Shown here: in pieces, positions 38,390-52,400 of the stretch
How positions within the stretch are numbered: the stretch's first letter is position 1
How the letters are laid out: every line of letters begins with the position of its first letter
Source of the DNA: Acanthopleura granulata
Lineage: Eukaryota > Mollusca > Polyplacophora > Chitonida > Chitonidae
Direction: 5' to 3'
DNA: 64,000 nt
NCBI GenBank assembly: GCA_016165875.1
Contig: JABBOT010000002.1
Location: 29,650,265 to 29,714,264, forward strand
Program-made: the position numbers and the translations under genes
The notes under the pieces: model-generated
Seen by the model: only the letters and a program-made list of their open reading frames with translations
What the model was told of the DNA's origin: nothing
Databases searched by the model: none

Positions 38390-39454
38390 CCAATAAGCAC
38401 TTCAGACAGTGAAATTTGCATTAAAAACGACGTGGTCACCAGTGACACTCAATTTCCATGTCTGGACTCTACTGTGCAGTGATGTGATCTGACTTTTAGA
38501 CTGCCCTTCTAGGTCAAAGAAACATGTCTAAAAGTGTAATAAAACTACTCCCTGGAAACTTGGTGACTACATGTCATTTTATTTCGCGTTTCTAAATTAT
38601 TCTGATCGCCGTTGCCCACTTACAGCAAATCCAAAATGACTCCCTCTCGGTTCGCTCAGTACACTTCGATATTTTGAACGAGTAACGACAATGGAAAGTT
38701 TTCCAGCAGTTATCACTCAGAGGCACCAGTCTCAAGCTATAAATTTATCATAGATGGGCTAAATGTTATGTTACATGTAATGTAGTCAAATATATTTTCA
38801 AGGAGTAGTTTTATAACAGCTTAGGCCAATGTTAGGCTTGTTTCTAGGGTATAGAAGGTCGGTCTTACAGTCAGACTGCATCGCTGCATGGGTGAGCATA
38901 GCACAGGTATCAGATGAGGAATTTGAGCGTCCACATCATTTATAATGAAATTCCAACATCTCAGCAACCTTGGACTATTCTCGATACGATCAAGATGTTT
39001 GCAAACTTGACAGCGTAATGTGACTGACGGTCTCATTGGATGCAGCATAGCTCTGCCGGGCTGTGATTACGTGTACACTCCAACAGGTAATCACAGTCCT
39101 AGAGAGCTAGATGCAACAGTGTAACTGACACAGTGACAGACGTAATGAAAAGCTCCCATGCAATTGTATCCAGAAGGGGTAGAACAATCATCAGAAATCA
39201 GTGACAGCTTCGCCATCAACTACAACTTCACAAATCGGAATATTCCATACAGCCAATAAATCTGCAGCTACCAGGCTCAGCGAACGGGGAAAACTCGAGA
39301 AAAACTGAAGTACGTTACAACAACAACACCGTTGAAACAGAACATAATGCTTCTATTACTTGTGCTTAATGCGTTTCATTCATTACCACAACGGACAGCA
39401 GACGTATTCAATCATGGTAAACCAGCCTTTTAGTTTAACATAAGAAAACTTACC

Positions 39455-39540
39455 TTCAACCAATAATTATAACGATTTCCACTGCTTAGACGTAAGCGTG
39501 AGATCTCTGAAAACGTGGTCGCGCGTGTACAAGTAGGGCA
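39455..39540 (-). other. BMS1: Probable non-coding first exon of BMS1
   Basis: The minus strand reads TTGGTTGAAG|GTAAGT with the donor at 39454. This would splice to the acceptor TTTGTAG at 38081, placing 21 untranslated bases before ATG 38059. The right boundary is a guess; the region to about 39540 is CpG-richer (GTGGTCGCGCGTG) than its surroundings. Confidence 0.5.
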
Positions 39541-40330
39541 CTGCTGTTGTGGCGAGTACAGTAAGGCCTATCTGCCTGCTTGAAAGTGGAACTAAAGTTG
39601 CAATGTTGAATTGTTGAATTTGTGAGGTATGATTTTAGTTCTGATATTTTGAATCGTGTGTGTAGTCAATTAAAAGTTATTCTGAATTAACGAGTTTTAA
39701 TTTTAACACGTTTTTGGTCATTGCAAAAGCATTGATACAGACTTTGCACTCAGCATTCATTTGTTCACGTGACGCGGAAAGTCTGACAGTTCCCATGTAC
39801 ATGAGGAACGATGTACATGTACCTGTGGGCTTACAGTATCAGGGGGTTTTCTCGCCACTTTGACGTGGTGGTAACTACAACGAGAAATATAGGAAAATTG
39901 AGTTTTGGTGAAATAAATGAGTTCTAGAGACATTTTACATACATTGGTGATGAAAAATATTGAGTGTTAGGATTTGTTCAGATTAAGTTTCTGCGAAGAA
40001 ATTTGCTAGAAAAAGCCCTGAATGTAGCTACACGCCAGAAATCACATAGTTAAATTACAGTTATTACAGTTGCTGTTCTTTGAAAAAGAGACCTCAACTA
40101 AAGGTGAGGAAACTCATCATTCTTTCCACTTACTGTCTCCCTGCAAAAAATGATGGTCACAACATCTGTGATTTATGAAATAACATAATATGTTGACGAA
40201 ATAGAAAGGTATTACCCGCCTTGTTATGTTGGCCCTAATTCCTTGTGATAAGGTCAGGATATCCTACTTAATTTAGTCATAATACAGTGCAAGAGTAAGA
40301 TGAACTTACATATTGTTTCATTTTCAGGTC
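39480..40330. promoter_or_regulatory. Divergent promoter region between BMS1 and HPS6
   Basis: The two genes are transcribed away from each other. BMS1's likely first exon has its donor at 39454, and HPS6's first coding exon follows an acceptor at 40327. A possible HPS6 leader donor, TTTGTGAG|GTATGA, ends at 39626. If so, the start sites are within about 100 bp near 39500-39560, where CpG density rises. No TATA box is evident. Transcript data are needed to fix starts. Confidence 0.45.
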
Positions 40331-40463
40331 AGTTACAGGGACCAACCGTTCAGACATTAAATGTGATATTTGCTGGTTTCCTTGACCAAACGATCTTGAT
40401 TGTGATAGTTGACAAGAAAGGCATCAACCAACTGGATGGTACTGGTACAGGAAGCTATTTACC

Positions 40464-43400
40464 ATGATTGGAAAGCCCATACTACAACCTGTTACATCAG
40501 TTTGGCCAGTTCATAGGAAACAGGTAGAGTATGATGGACATGGGTTTTCCTTACGGTACTGTCAATGTGATGGAATCTTTATTAGACAGATTCATAATCT
40601 TGAATGATTTATGAAGTCTGAACGAGTGATCTTTCACTTGCATGAGTAAGTATTTTGCTGTACTGGTGACTGACTGTTTGTTAGAGTATTTGTTTGTGTT
40701 TACATCATGGAATTGTTGCGGTTGATTATTTTTTTTCACAAAAATTGGCACAGTATTTCCTAGAGGTATCTGAGCCAAAGCAATCTAACCAATAAAAATG
40801 GCAACATGTTGTAAAAAAAGTATATGTTTTTTCAGCTGAGTTTCATAAAACTTGGTTTTCTCTATATACTTATCTGCCCTTGATGTAGCAAGTATGACGT
40901 CATACTGGCAATATGCCATTTTGTGCAGCAATCAACTGTGCTACCACACTACCGATGTTTCAAGGGCAGATAAGCGATGTGTGATATTTATTTTTCGGAA
41001 TATTTGGAGTTAAATATATTTCTATTTTCTGCAATTAAAAACACTCAGCAGATGCAAATTTTGTTTCCATCAATTTTATTATACCACAGATATATTATTC
41101 AGATAAGTAAAATCAAAAATACAGCCTGGACAGTTCATGTTTAATCAATACTACATTAGTATCAGTATGCTTAAATCTCATGAGAGGAGCCTTTTGAATA
41201 ATTTAGAATACTGCTACTTACAGCGAACCTTTGGTTTGCCCATGTACAGTTAAGTAATATGTGTCTCAACACACCCCAGAATTTGTCACCAATTTATCTA
41301 ATACATAACCACATATCTTCCTGTTGTTGTTTTTGACAGTTGCTGGAGGAGATCTTAGCTGGAAGTCAAGATCATGGCAGAGTCCATCGAGTCTGGGTGA
41401 CTAGGGGTCACATTTTTGTATCACTCAATGAAGGAACCCAGCTCTTCACATTTGATGTCAAACCTGTGGGGATAGGCCAGGTACATACATGTACTATGCA
41501 CATTTATGTATATGTTGTATCTCACAACCAAGAGCCATTGGATAAAGAGAGATGAGAGGATTGATTAATTGGTATTTAACGCCGAGTTCAAGAATGTTTC
41601 ACTATGTTACTGTTTATGGGTCGAGAAAGCTAGAACGTCGAACTAAGCCACCAAGCTTTGTTTCCCATGTACCTGATGAGCCGCTTGATTTAAAGCTGCA
41701 GATGAAATAGTAGCAGTTAAACCTCATTCTTCAAGTGCCTGACAGTCGATGTTTGACTTCATACTAACCATTTGAGCCAGGGAGGTGATTTAGTTGGAGG
41801 AATGTTTAATTGGGCATATTACGACCTTATGACATGAGGATTGGTGGGCTCTATAAACAGGTGGGTTAAAGTAAACTTTTTAAAGGTTTATTTAACAACA
41901 CATGATTTTTGCTGCTGTTCTTGCGCATATATGTGGTTCTTACATTATATAATCTGTCATACTTTTAAGGATTATCAGTTTGGAAATCTTGGATGCCTGG
42001 ACCTGTCTGATGTTCACCCAGTCCTCCTTGATGTGCTGTACAGCCAGAAGTTAAACTTTGCTATCTTGGTATGGTCTTTCTTATTTGATATCTAATTGAA
42101 GTTTTCAAACACAAACTGCGTCAATATAACTATGGTTCCTTATAATGCAAGTTAATGTAAAAGCATACTATGTATATAAGTGAGTAAGTGTTTAGAGCAT
42201 CCACCTCAAGGTTGGGAGAGCCATGATCAATCTCGGGTGGGGTCGTACCAAAAACCTTATAACAAGTACTTGTTACTGCCTTGCTTGGCGCTCAGCACTG
42301 AGAAGTTAGAGCACAGAAACTGGACTGGTCGGCCTGATATCAGTATTATGTGACTGGGAGGGGTGTTGTGTCTGGTGTCTTCATTACAATATTTCAGTGG
42401 CTGCATACATACATATATGTGAATATATGTGTGAATATAATGAGTGTAATGGTGGCAGAACAACTCCCATTTATCATAAATGTTGTACTCAAGTATTTCC
42501 ATTATTCTAATAATTACCTTGTTTTTGTGTTGCACGCCTACACAGGCTCATGAAACCAAATTGTCTTTGATCTATGATGTCACATTCTTGAATAAAATTC
42601 AGACTCCTTTGATTGCAGATTTAAGGCAGGATGTTTGTTAATCAAGTTAAAAGTTTTCTACAGGTTCTGCCAGCATTCCATTACCTGTAAACCATACCCA
42701 CTCAGTTGTGTAAAGTGGATGTTCTTGAGCATGTCATCAAACTAATAAATAAATTACTGCTTTGCAGGTGCAAAAGGATGGCCAGGTTCAACTGTGGAAG
42801 TTCCTACAGCAGAGTTACAAATGGGAGAAGATGGTAGAGGCTGCTCTGTGCAGCGCGCCTGATGCAGAGGTCCTCAGTGTATGTCTGCTGGAGGAACAGT
42901 GTATGGTGTACTGGTGTGAGAGGCCTGTCAGCCCTCCACACACCAACTGTACAGTCTACCGGAGCGATCTGGACACAGGTTAGCCTGTAGGAATGCTGCT
43001 TTAATTCACATGATTACTTGTATTATAACACAGCTTCATAAGTGTTAAGGTCTTCTGGGTTTATGTTAAATCTGTCCTGAATGCAGTAAGCCTGAGTGTA
43101 ACCAATATGTACTTTAACCAAAAAATACTTTAACTTACTATCCCACTGTTTATGTTTTTTGCCCAGACAGTGCATTTGGACATCCTGTTAAGGTGCTGGA
43201 AAATTGTCCACGGTGTGATTTGCTTCCCCTTAACAAAGGAGTTTTTGCTGCATGGAGGTAAAATTGCTGATCTCTTTATTGTTAGAAGGAAACCAGAATC
43301 CACATGTTTCACATCCTTATCTACCTTTTTCTACTTTACTGTCCTATCTTTTTTGTGATATTTAGGACCCAATCAACCCAAGAGCATAATTCAGGAGATC

Positions 43401-46400
43401 AATCTAATCCTGTTTCGTTAGTTTTCAATAGTTTAAATACCACCTATGAGGTAATGACACATAAGAACACCCCTCTTTTCTTAACATTGTATCTGAAAAC
43501 CTGTGCTTTCTGTCAGTAATTTTGAAAAAATTATGAAAAAAAACCCATACACTAGGGTCTTATTGTGTTTTTTTTTTGACTATTTTCTTTAAGAATAATT
43601 GATTTTCTGGGAAGGCTGAAGTTGAATTCTGTTCTTCCTGATAAGAGCCCATGTACTCATATTTTTCAGTGAGCTGGTGAATGTGCCTGGCCTGGTCCTG
43701 TCACCTGACAGCAACAGTGTCAGTCTGTATGTGGACGACAAAGTGTACACGCCACGCTCATCGAGTACAGTCAAGTCTGTAGACTTTATGGAAGTCATTC
43801 TGCCATACTTGTCAAAGGTAAGACCAGTGTCATACAGACTAGTTGTAACCAGTTCATCCTCAAATATTAGCATTAAGTACAGACTTTTTCTTTTGTTGGT
43901 AGAGATATGCATGGTCAGTTATTATTAAATGTTTTAATTGTCTTTTCACAGATAAGGCCCAAATCTACAACACCTGTAGGCAGACTGTATGAAGCAGCAA
44001 ACTGCTGTGTTGTTCTGGTGGATGCAGATGGTACACTTCGCTGTATTTCTGATGTACCAGGTACATTGTGCGCAAAGATCTCAGTGAGCAATTATTGTCA
44101 GGAATACATCAGATAGATATGAAATTGAATAGATATATTAGCGGCATCTCAGTCTCACTGTCTAAACACACATCCTGCAAAATGTGTGTTAAAATTAAAT
44201 GAGTTTACAAATGGACATGGCCGCTTATTTCAGGAAATTTTTTTATTATAATGCAATGTCCTCAAATGTGCTGAGAATAATGACAACTGAGCCATCGGCG
44301 TCTTGTGCAGTGAAGCTTATGGGGCCTGTTTGATGGTGCACTGTTTGTGCTTTCATGTGTGCAGAAGTTTGGGACTTTGTCCTGAGTATATATGTGTGGT
44401 CATACAGTATTTTGACTGTGCTTTTATGTGTACAATGTATTTGGCGCTTTATTTTTATTATATTTCTGTTTAAATGTTTCAGAAATGAAATCAGGAACTA
44501 ATCTAAGAATTCAGGCAGACAGTACCAGATTTAAAGATGTACCCTGCTCTTTCTTCCTAAACAAAGACTATATTTGTCAGGTGACTTCAGATACTCTCAT
44601 GTGAGTGCAAATTTCATTCCTCAAACATATTAAAAGTCATCCTAATTCTTCATTTCTCATCTATGAATCACATCGTGTTCTTGGCTTTCAACGTGAATTT
44701 TCACATTTTAATGAATTAATTCTTTTTTTCTCCCTTAGATTGCATAACTATATATCAGGGGAAGTAGATGAGCACAAATTACTGGAGCCGATGAACACTG
44801 ATGCTCAGCTGAGTCAGCTACCTACCTCCCCATTCTTTCCCACAGTGATGACCACAGGTGGCCTTAAGGCTGTTCAGGTGAGATTTAATGTGCACAACCT
44901 ACACAGTGTGTTGCTCTTCCCTGGAGCTGATCTTGTGAAGCCTTCATGTGTGGAAGATATTTCTAGGAAGTAACTGTCAAGTGGTAATATGACACTGAAA
45001 TGTTGGCAAACAGTATTTCTCTGTGGGGGAAAGGAGGGGATTACAGTTCTAAAAGGAGGTATATTTACCATATCTACCAGAAACAGATGTCTTAATATCC
45101 TTCTAGAGGGGTCAGATGATGCTGCAGTGAAATGATTGTGTTTTCTAATTTACTGTGAAGTCACGCATTTGATTTGATTGATGTTTCTTGTCGCTTTCTA
45201 GAACATTTTACTTCCACAGTGATGACTTTTGTGGCGCATGAAGTCTGGCAGCGTTGTGCAACAATGCAAAGATATATTTGGTCATGCCGTTTTGGAGAGT
45301 TAGTGTTTCTCTTTACTTACATGCACTTGTATTAACATTTATACATGTACGTCTATAGTTGTTGTTGGACAAAATAATTTAAATCATGATGGAATTGTAC
45401 TCTGGCCATATAAGACAGCAATCACTGCTATACTGTTCATGTAGCTGTTTTACCATAAATGGGTTGTTTTATCATATTGCCTCTGTGTAGACATCCTGGA
45501 GTGAAAATGTAATTTGGTCTGATTTTATACACACACTGTGGGAAGATACACTGTAAATGTGTCGTGTGCATATAGTCTGTTTGCCTGTTGTACCGACAGA
45601 TAAGCAGCTCAGGCAGACAGGTCTCTGGTAACCACGCTGAGGATGTAATCAGCTACAGCCAGGCACTACAGCCACCCAGCACTGACAGATCCAGTAACAT
45701 AGAGACAGCAGAGATAGTGTGCAAGGTGAGAGGTCATGTCAGTTAATACTACACAACCAGGGCTGACAGATCCGGTGACATAGAAACAGCAGAGATAGTG
45801 TGCAAGGTGAGAGGTCATGTCAGTTAATACTACACAACCAGGGCTGACAGATCCGGTGACATAGAAACAGCAGAGATAGTGTGCAAGGTGAGAGGTCATG
45901 TCAGTTAATACTACACAACCAGGACTGACAGATCCAGTGACATAGAAGCAGCAGAGATAGTGTGCAAGTTGAGAGGTCATGTCAGTTAATACTACACAAC
46001 CAGGACTGACAGACCCACTAACATAGAAACAGCAGAGATAGTGTGCAAATGAGAGGTTGTCAGTAGTTACTACACAACCAGAACTGACAGACCCAGTGAC
46101 ATAGAAACAGCAGAGACAGTGTGCAAGGTGAGAGTCTGCAACAATAAATACTGTACTACATCTCAAATATACATGTATGTGGAGGAAACTTGATGTTCAC
46201 ACTGATCACCTGAAAACATCCTAATGTTTGTAGGTCATGTCAAAGAAAAAAAGTCATTTTATTGCTATGGAGAGAAACTTTGTCATACATGAAATCGGAA
46301 TCTGTGCTCTGTCTTTGTATTTGGGCTTTTGGTGGCTCTTCTGACTTCAGCCGGTTTGAAGTAAGGATGTTCATCAGCTACCTTGCAAGGGCTGGTGGTT

Positions 46401-49400
46401 TTCTCCAGGCTCTCCTCCGTCCCCTCAAACCAATAACCTGTGTAAAGATAAGTGAAACATTCTGGTGTGTGTTGGAAAGCCTTGCATGAATAATTGTCTT
46501 TCCGGGGCATCCGTGGCTCAGGCGGTTAGCGTGCTAGTGCAGCGCAATGACCAAGAAGCCTCCTACCAATGCGGTTGCTATGAGTTTAAGACCATCTCAT
46601 GATAGCTTCCTCGAAAGCTGTACCTGGGAAGGTCTGCCAGCAACCTGTGGATGGTTGTGGGTTTCCTCCGGGCCAAGCCCGGTTTCCTCCCACCTAAACG
46701 CTGGCCATTGTCGTATAAGTAAAATATTCTTGAGGACGGTGTAAAACACCAATCAGATAAATAAATAATTGTCTTTCCAAATGCTTGAAGCTCTCCATTG
46801 GGCACTCCATGTCCAGATTGGTCTGGCTGTATTTGTTCATCTTTTCATCATGTGTATAGTGGCATGTGCAGTAGGATAGGCAGAGACCTTATATTCCAGA
46901 CCTTCGTTTTCATATACCTTTTCTCTTTGCTTCTGTAGAGCTTTCTCCAGGGCTCCTTGCCAAGTCACAGATTTGCAGTGGATGGAAAACATTTTCAGAA
47001 CCCAGCTTTGGTGATAACAATGTTAGACCAGGTTAGTGTAGATTTTTTTCGTCAGCATCTAACTTCTGTTATGACTGAGGAAGACCAGGATATTGGAGAA
47101 ATCTGGCTCAGGTTACACATCAAAGCACACATGTAATCTTCAGAATCAAATGTTTTAATGACGCAGATTTGCACCTATGGTTGCTCTTTTATTTCATGGG
47201 TTTTTTCTTTGTCGTGAACTACCCTTGCCTGCCTATAGGTTGTATAGGCACCAGATACATATAGGTATAGTGCTGTCTGGATTTATGAGGAGTAAATAAC
47301 AAGATTATCTCTTCGCTTTTACTTTTTATTTTGTTTCACTTTTTATAGCTGCAGGAAAAGGTGAACTCGCCGCAAATGACCAAAGAGAGAATGTCTATTG
47401 TACAGAACTACAGCAAGGTGAATATGTACAAGCACACTCGCTACAATGAGAGCATTGGTAAGTGCAAGCTGTGTGCTATCACCATTCATAGTGTACACTG
47501 GCGTGTTAGTATCATCAACCCCGGTTATCACCATTCATAGTGTACACTGGCGTGTTAGTCTCATCAACCCCTGCTATCACCATTCATAGTGTACACTGGC
47601 ATGTTAGTCTTGCCAACCCCCGCTATCACCATTCATAGTGTACACTGGCGTGTTAGTATCATCAACCCCGGCTATCACCATTCATAGTGTACACTGGCAT
47701 GTTAGTCTTGCCAACCCCCGCTATCACCATTCATAGTGTACACTGGCATGTTAGTATCATCAACCCCCGCTATCACCATTCATAGTGTACACTGGTGTGT
47801 GAGTCTCATCAACCCCTGCTATCACCATTCATAGTGTACACTGGCGTGTTAGTCTCATCAACCCCTGCTATCACCATTCATAGTGTACACTGGCGTGTTA
47901 GTCTCATCAACCCCTGCTATCACCATTCATAGTGTACACTGGCGTGTTAGTATCATCAACCCCCGCTATCACCATTCATAGTGTACACTGGTGTGTTCGT
48001 CTCATCAACCCCCGCTATCACCATTCATAGTGTACACTGGCGTGTTAGTCTCATCAACCCCCGCAATCACCATTCATAGTGTACACTGGCGTGTTAGTTT
48101 CATCATTCCCAGCTATCACCATTCATAGTGTACTCTGGCGTGTTAGTTTCCTCATTCCCCGCAATCACCATTCATAGTGTACACTGGCATGTTAGTCTCA
48201 TCAACCCCCGCAATCACCATTCATAGTGTACACTGGCGTGTTAGTTTCATCATTCCCAGCTATCACCATTCATAGTGTACACTGGCGTGTTAGTTTCATC
48301 ATTCCCCGCAATCACCATTCATAGTGTACACTGGCATGTTAGTCTCATCAACCCCCGCTATCACCATTCATAGTGTACACTGGCGTGTTAGTTTCATCAT
48401 TCCCAGCTATCACCATTCATAGTGTACACTGGCGTGTTAGTTTCATCATTCCCCGCAATCACCATTCATAGTGTACACTGGCATGTTAGTCTCATCAACC
48501 CCCGCTATCACCATTCATAGTGTACACTGGCGTGTAAGTCTCATCAACCCCTGCTATCACCATTCATAGTGTACACTGGCGTGTTAGTATCATCAACCCC
48601 CACTATCATCATTCATAGTGTACACTGACGTGTTAGTCTCATCAACCCCCACTATCACCATTCATAGTGTACACTGGCATGTTAGTCTCATCAACCCCCA
48701 CTATCATCATTCATAGTGTACACTGGCGTGTTAGTATCATCAACCCCCACTATCATCATTCATAGTGTACACTGGCATGTTAGTCTCATCAACCCCCGCC
48801 ATCACCATTCATAGTGTACACTGGCGTGTGAGTCTCATCAACCCCTGCTATCACCATTCATAGTGTACACTGGCATGTTAGTCTCATCATTCCCCGCAAT
48901 CACCTTTCATAGTGTACACTTGCATGTTAGTATCTAGCCTCTGTGCAATCACCATTCATATTGTACTTATCCATGTTAGTCTCATCTTAATAATGTGTAT
49001 AAACCATGGTCAGATGTTTTAGAGTTGACAGTTTGGACATGTCTATTATCATTTCATTGTTTTTGTTCATTGTGTTTGTGTGTTAAACATGTGCATAATG
49101 ATAGATGTAAGGGGCTGACCTAATTGCATATTGCTAAATACATTGCTTAACCTATATGTGCATTCCTAAGACCTTAGAACTGATAATACAAATTTTACTT
49201 TCATGATACATTTTTGCAGTGCCTTACCTGAATGAGTATTTGAATGTGGAGAAAACCTGTTTTGATGTGTTCAAACAAAACCAAGTGAGTATGTGCTGTG
49301 TACATTAAGTCCTGTCATACTGAAAGCATTTTTGTCTTTGTAAAAGTACAATTCAAAATTTTTTATAGACAGATTTATCAAGAAATGCTAGATTGTGATA

Positions 49401-52400
49401 TCTTTGAACAAGAGAAAAACACTACATGGAGAATATTGAAGCATAATACTAAAATCACTGGAAACAGCTGTTAAAGACATGTATGGTTTTGAACATAGGC
49501 TCACAGTTCATATTAAACGTGCCTATGCAGTAATAACAACGTGCATGTATGTCACCTTTCAGAAGACACTAGTGGCCAACACAGACAGTGTTGGAAAGGA
49601 TGTGTTGTCCCTCATCCACCCGGAATCTAGCCTGCCAGCCCCAGTCAGACAGGCTCAACTGGAAATGCTGACTCAGCGACACCCAGAAACTGTCCTTGTC
49701 ACCCTGATGCAGCAGCTGGATATCAAGTCAGAAGGTATGGCAGAGAATGTCTATGGAAATACCCTCTAAAAATGCTCATATATATTTGTTCATCTTTTGC
49801 AAAATTGTTTTCTTTAGTAGTGAAACTGTTGAGGCTTCCATATCTTCTGACACATTTCAAATATAATGTCAAATATTTTAAGTTTGTCATAAACTTAAAT
49901 GATATGTAAATTGAATGTAATATCGTAGAGTGTGTGATCAGTCCTCGTGGATTTAACTGCACGATGTAAAAGTGCAGAGGATGTGTGTTATTATGTCGTC
50001 TTGAGTCTTGTAGTGAGGAAGTCTTATATCAGTGTGATACAGTTGTGTGTGTAAATCTGCCCCCAGACCTGAGCGAGAAGGAGATGGAGATGTGGAGTTA
50101 TGTCCTGGCCTCAGAGAACACCATCTCGTCAGCCTACAGTGGCACCTTCTCTCTCTACGAGATCATCAGCAGGCTTCTCTTCCAGCAGAAACCTAATCAA
50201 CTGGTCAGTCACAGTGGCTAAGAAAATACTCAGAAATTATTGTAGGACTTGCCTTTAGCTTTCGTGCGCCACAGAGCATGGTGCTTATAAAATGAGAAAG
50301 CATCTACTTTGTAATTTGTCATTTTGGACAACAGGTAAATAATATAGAGGCAGAGATAAAGTGCAATGATTTTGCTTTTGTTACCATACCAAGAGTACGG
50401 TAAGCATTCATGAAAGATGCCATGTGTTATCTCCAGGTCTTGAAATTTCATGTAAGATAATTTGCCCATGTTATTTAATTCCATGTTTTAATATACGGAC
50501 TTTTGCTGCCTTTCACCAGGTGAACTTTGTACACATTGCTCAGCTGATCCATGACAAAAATGTCGGGGTGTCTGCTTTTATTCGGAAACGACAAACTGTG
50601 AGTCATCCTGTGTTCCTGATTGGGTTTTATATCGTATATGTGGACATTTATTTATTAATTTGACTGGTTTTAAATACCATATTTAAGAATGTTTGAGTTA
50701 TCTGATGTGGTCAGTAAAGCTAAGAGGAGGAAACCAGAGTGCCCTGAGTAAATAAAACCACCAACCCTTGGCAATTAACATCATTCAAACTTTCCCATGT
50801 TTGGCACAGATGTTAACGTGCCTAGTAATCAGAAAGGGATACAATCGGTTTAATCAGACAATAAATTGAAATTGAGGTTGTTGATTTTTGTTTAAGTTAT
50901 TCAGGAGGAAAAATTGTATCTAGTTTCAGTTTTATGAGCGGGCCCTCTCTTGTTTCCCAAGACCAGAAAGCTCCAGAGATGTAGAAGGTGCTGTGAGAGC
51001 TATGGCCCAGTTGATGTTAGCAATGTGAGTTAAAGTTGTTTTCTTTTTTGTTTTTTTAAATACTATTTAATACTGCTTTCAAGAGTATATCACTTATATG
51101 ATGGTAGTCAAGTTTGTTAGTGGTGCAAACCATTAACCTAGGCCTTTTGTCAAGCGCGCAACTTGATTGGTGAAGGGCTGAAAGACTGGAGCAAGAACTG
51201 TATGTGGTTAAAGTTTTTATTGTACACATATTTATTAACAAAAATTTTCATTAAATTAGATACCAAGTTGTTACATGTAGTGTTCGAACAAGATTTCTCG
51301 CAATGATCTTACACACATGTGGGAATTAATATTATGTGAATTTGTACTTATTTAGGCAAACTCGATCAAGCTTGATTAAAGCATTACAGTTGCTGATACG
51401 ATATGAACAGTGGGATATGGCAGTGGAGCTTCTCAGACAGAATGCTGACGGTTCTCCTGCTCATCAAGAAGTCTTCTATCTCCTGCTCACCTCCATAGCA
51501 AATGTAAGATGTAGCGTCCAATGTGTATAAATTTGATGGTAGTCCTGCTCACCAAGTAGTTCATCTCCTGCCCATCTCCATGCAAGATGTAGCGTCCAAC
51601 ATGAGTTACAATAGTCCTCACCAACAAGTCTCCTGCTCACCTCTATAGCCAGTGTGAGATATAGTGTTCAAAATCATCATCAGTGTAACAATAGTCCTGC
51701 TCTTCAAGAAGTCTTCTGTCTCTCGCTCACCTCCATAGCTAATATAAGGTGTAGTGTGCAAAATGTGTAAAAATGAGACAATAATCTTGTGAAAACTTTT
51801 CTCTGTCCTTTACACAACTTTATAAGTAATTTATTAATGTGATCTAGGCTTTTTGACCAGGACCATTCTTCCATGTCCAAGTCACCTTTATAACTAATGT
51901 ACATTTTAAGAGGTAGTGTCCAACATATGTGTATATATGGGACCATAGTCCTGCTCAACATGAAGACTTCTACCTCCTGCTCACTGCCTTTTGGGCTTTT
52001 AAATTGTAGCATGATACCCTTGATGTACAAATATCCTGCTCACCCAAAAGTCTTGCTCACCTCTCGAACCATTGTAAGCAGCAGTGTCCTGAGTTTATGT
52101 GCTATGACGCTGTTTCAAAGATCCTTTTCACCCAGAAGTCTTCTATCTTTGGCTCACCTCGCTAGCTATTGTAAGCAGCCGTGTACAGTCTGTATATACT
52201 GTAATACCCTTACAAAGATCCTGCTCACCCAGAAGTCTTCTATCTTTAGCTCATCTCGCTAGCTGTTGTAAGCAGCCACGTACAGTCTGTATATGCTGTG
52301 ACACCCTTACAAAGATCCTGCTCACCCAGAAGTCTTCTATCTTTAGCTCATCTCGCTAGCTGTTGTAAGCAGCCACGTACAGTCTGTATATGCTGTGACA

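Noticed and set aside
45666..46166. 166-codon minus-strand frame with repeated Cys-rich units
   Set aside because: It is the antisense of an 81-bp tandem repeat whose period is a multiple of three, opposite HPS6 exon 11.
47477..48996. Regular direct repeats resembling a CRISPR array
   Set aside because: Units are contiguous with no unique spacers, lie in a eukaryotic intron and show minisatellite-type variant blocks.
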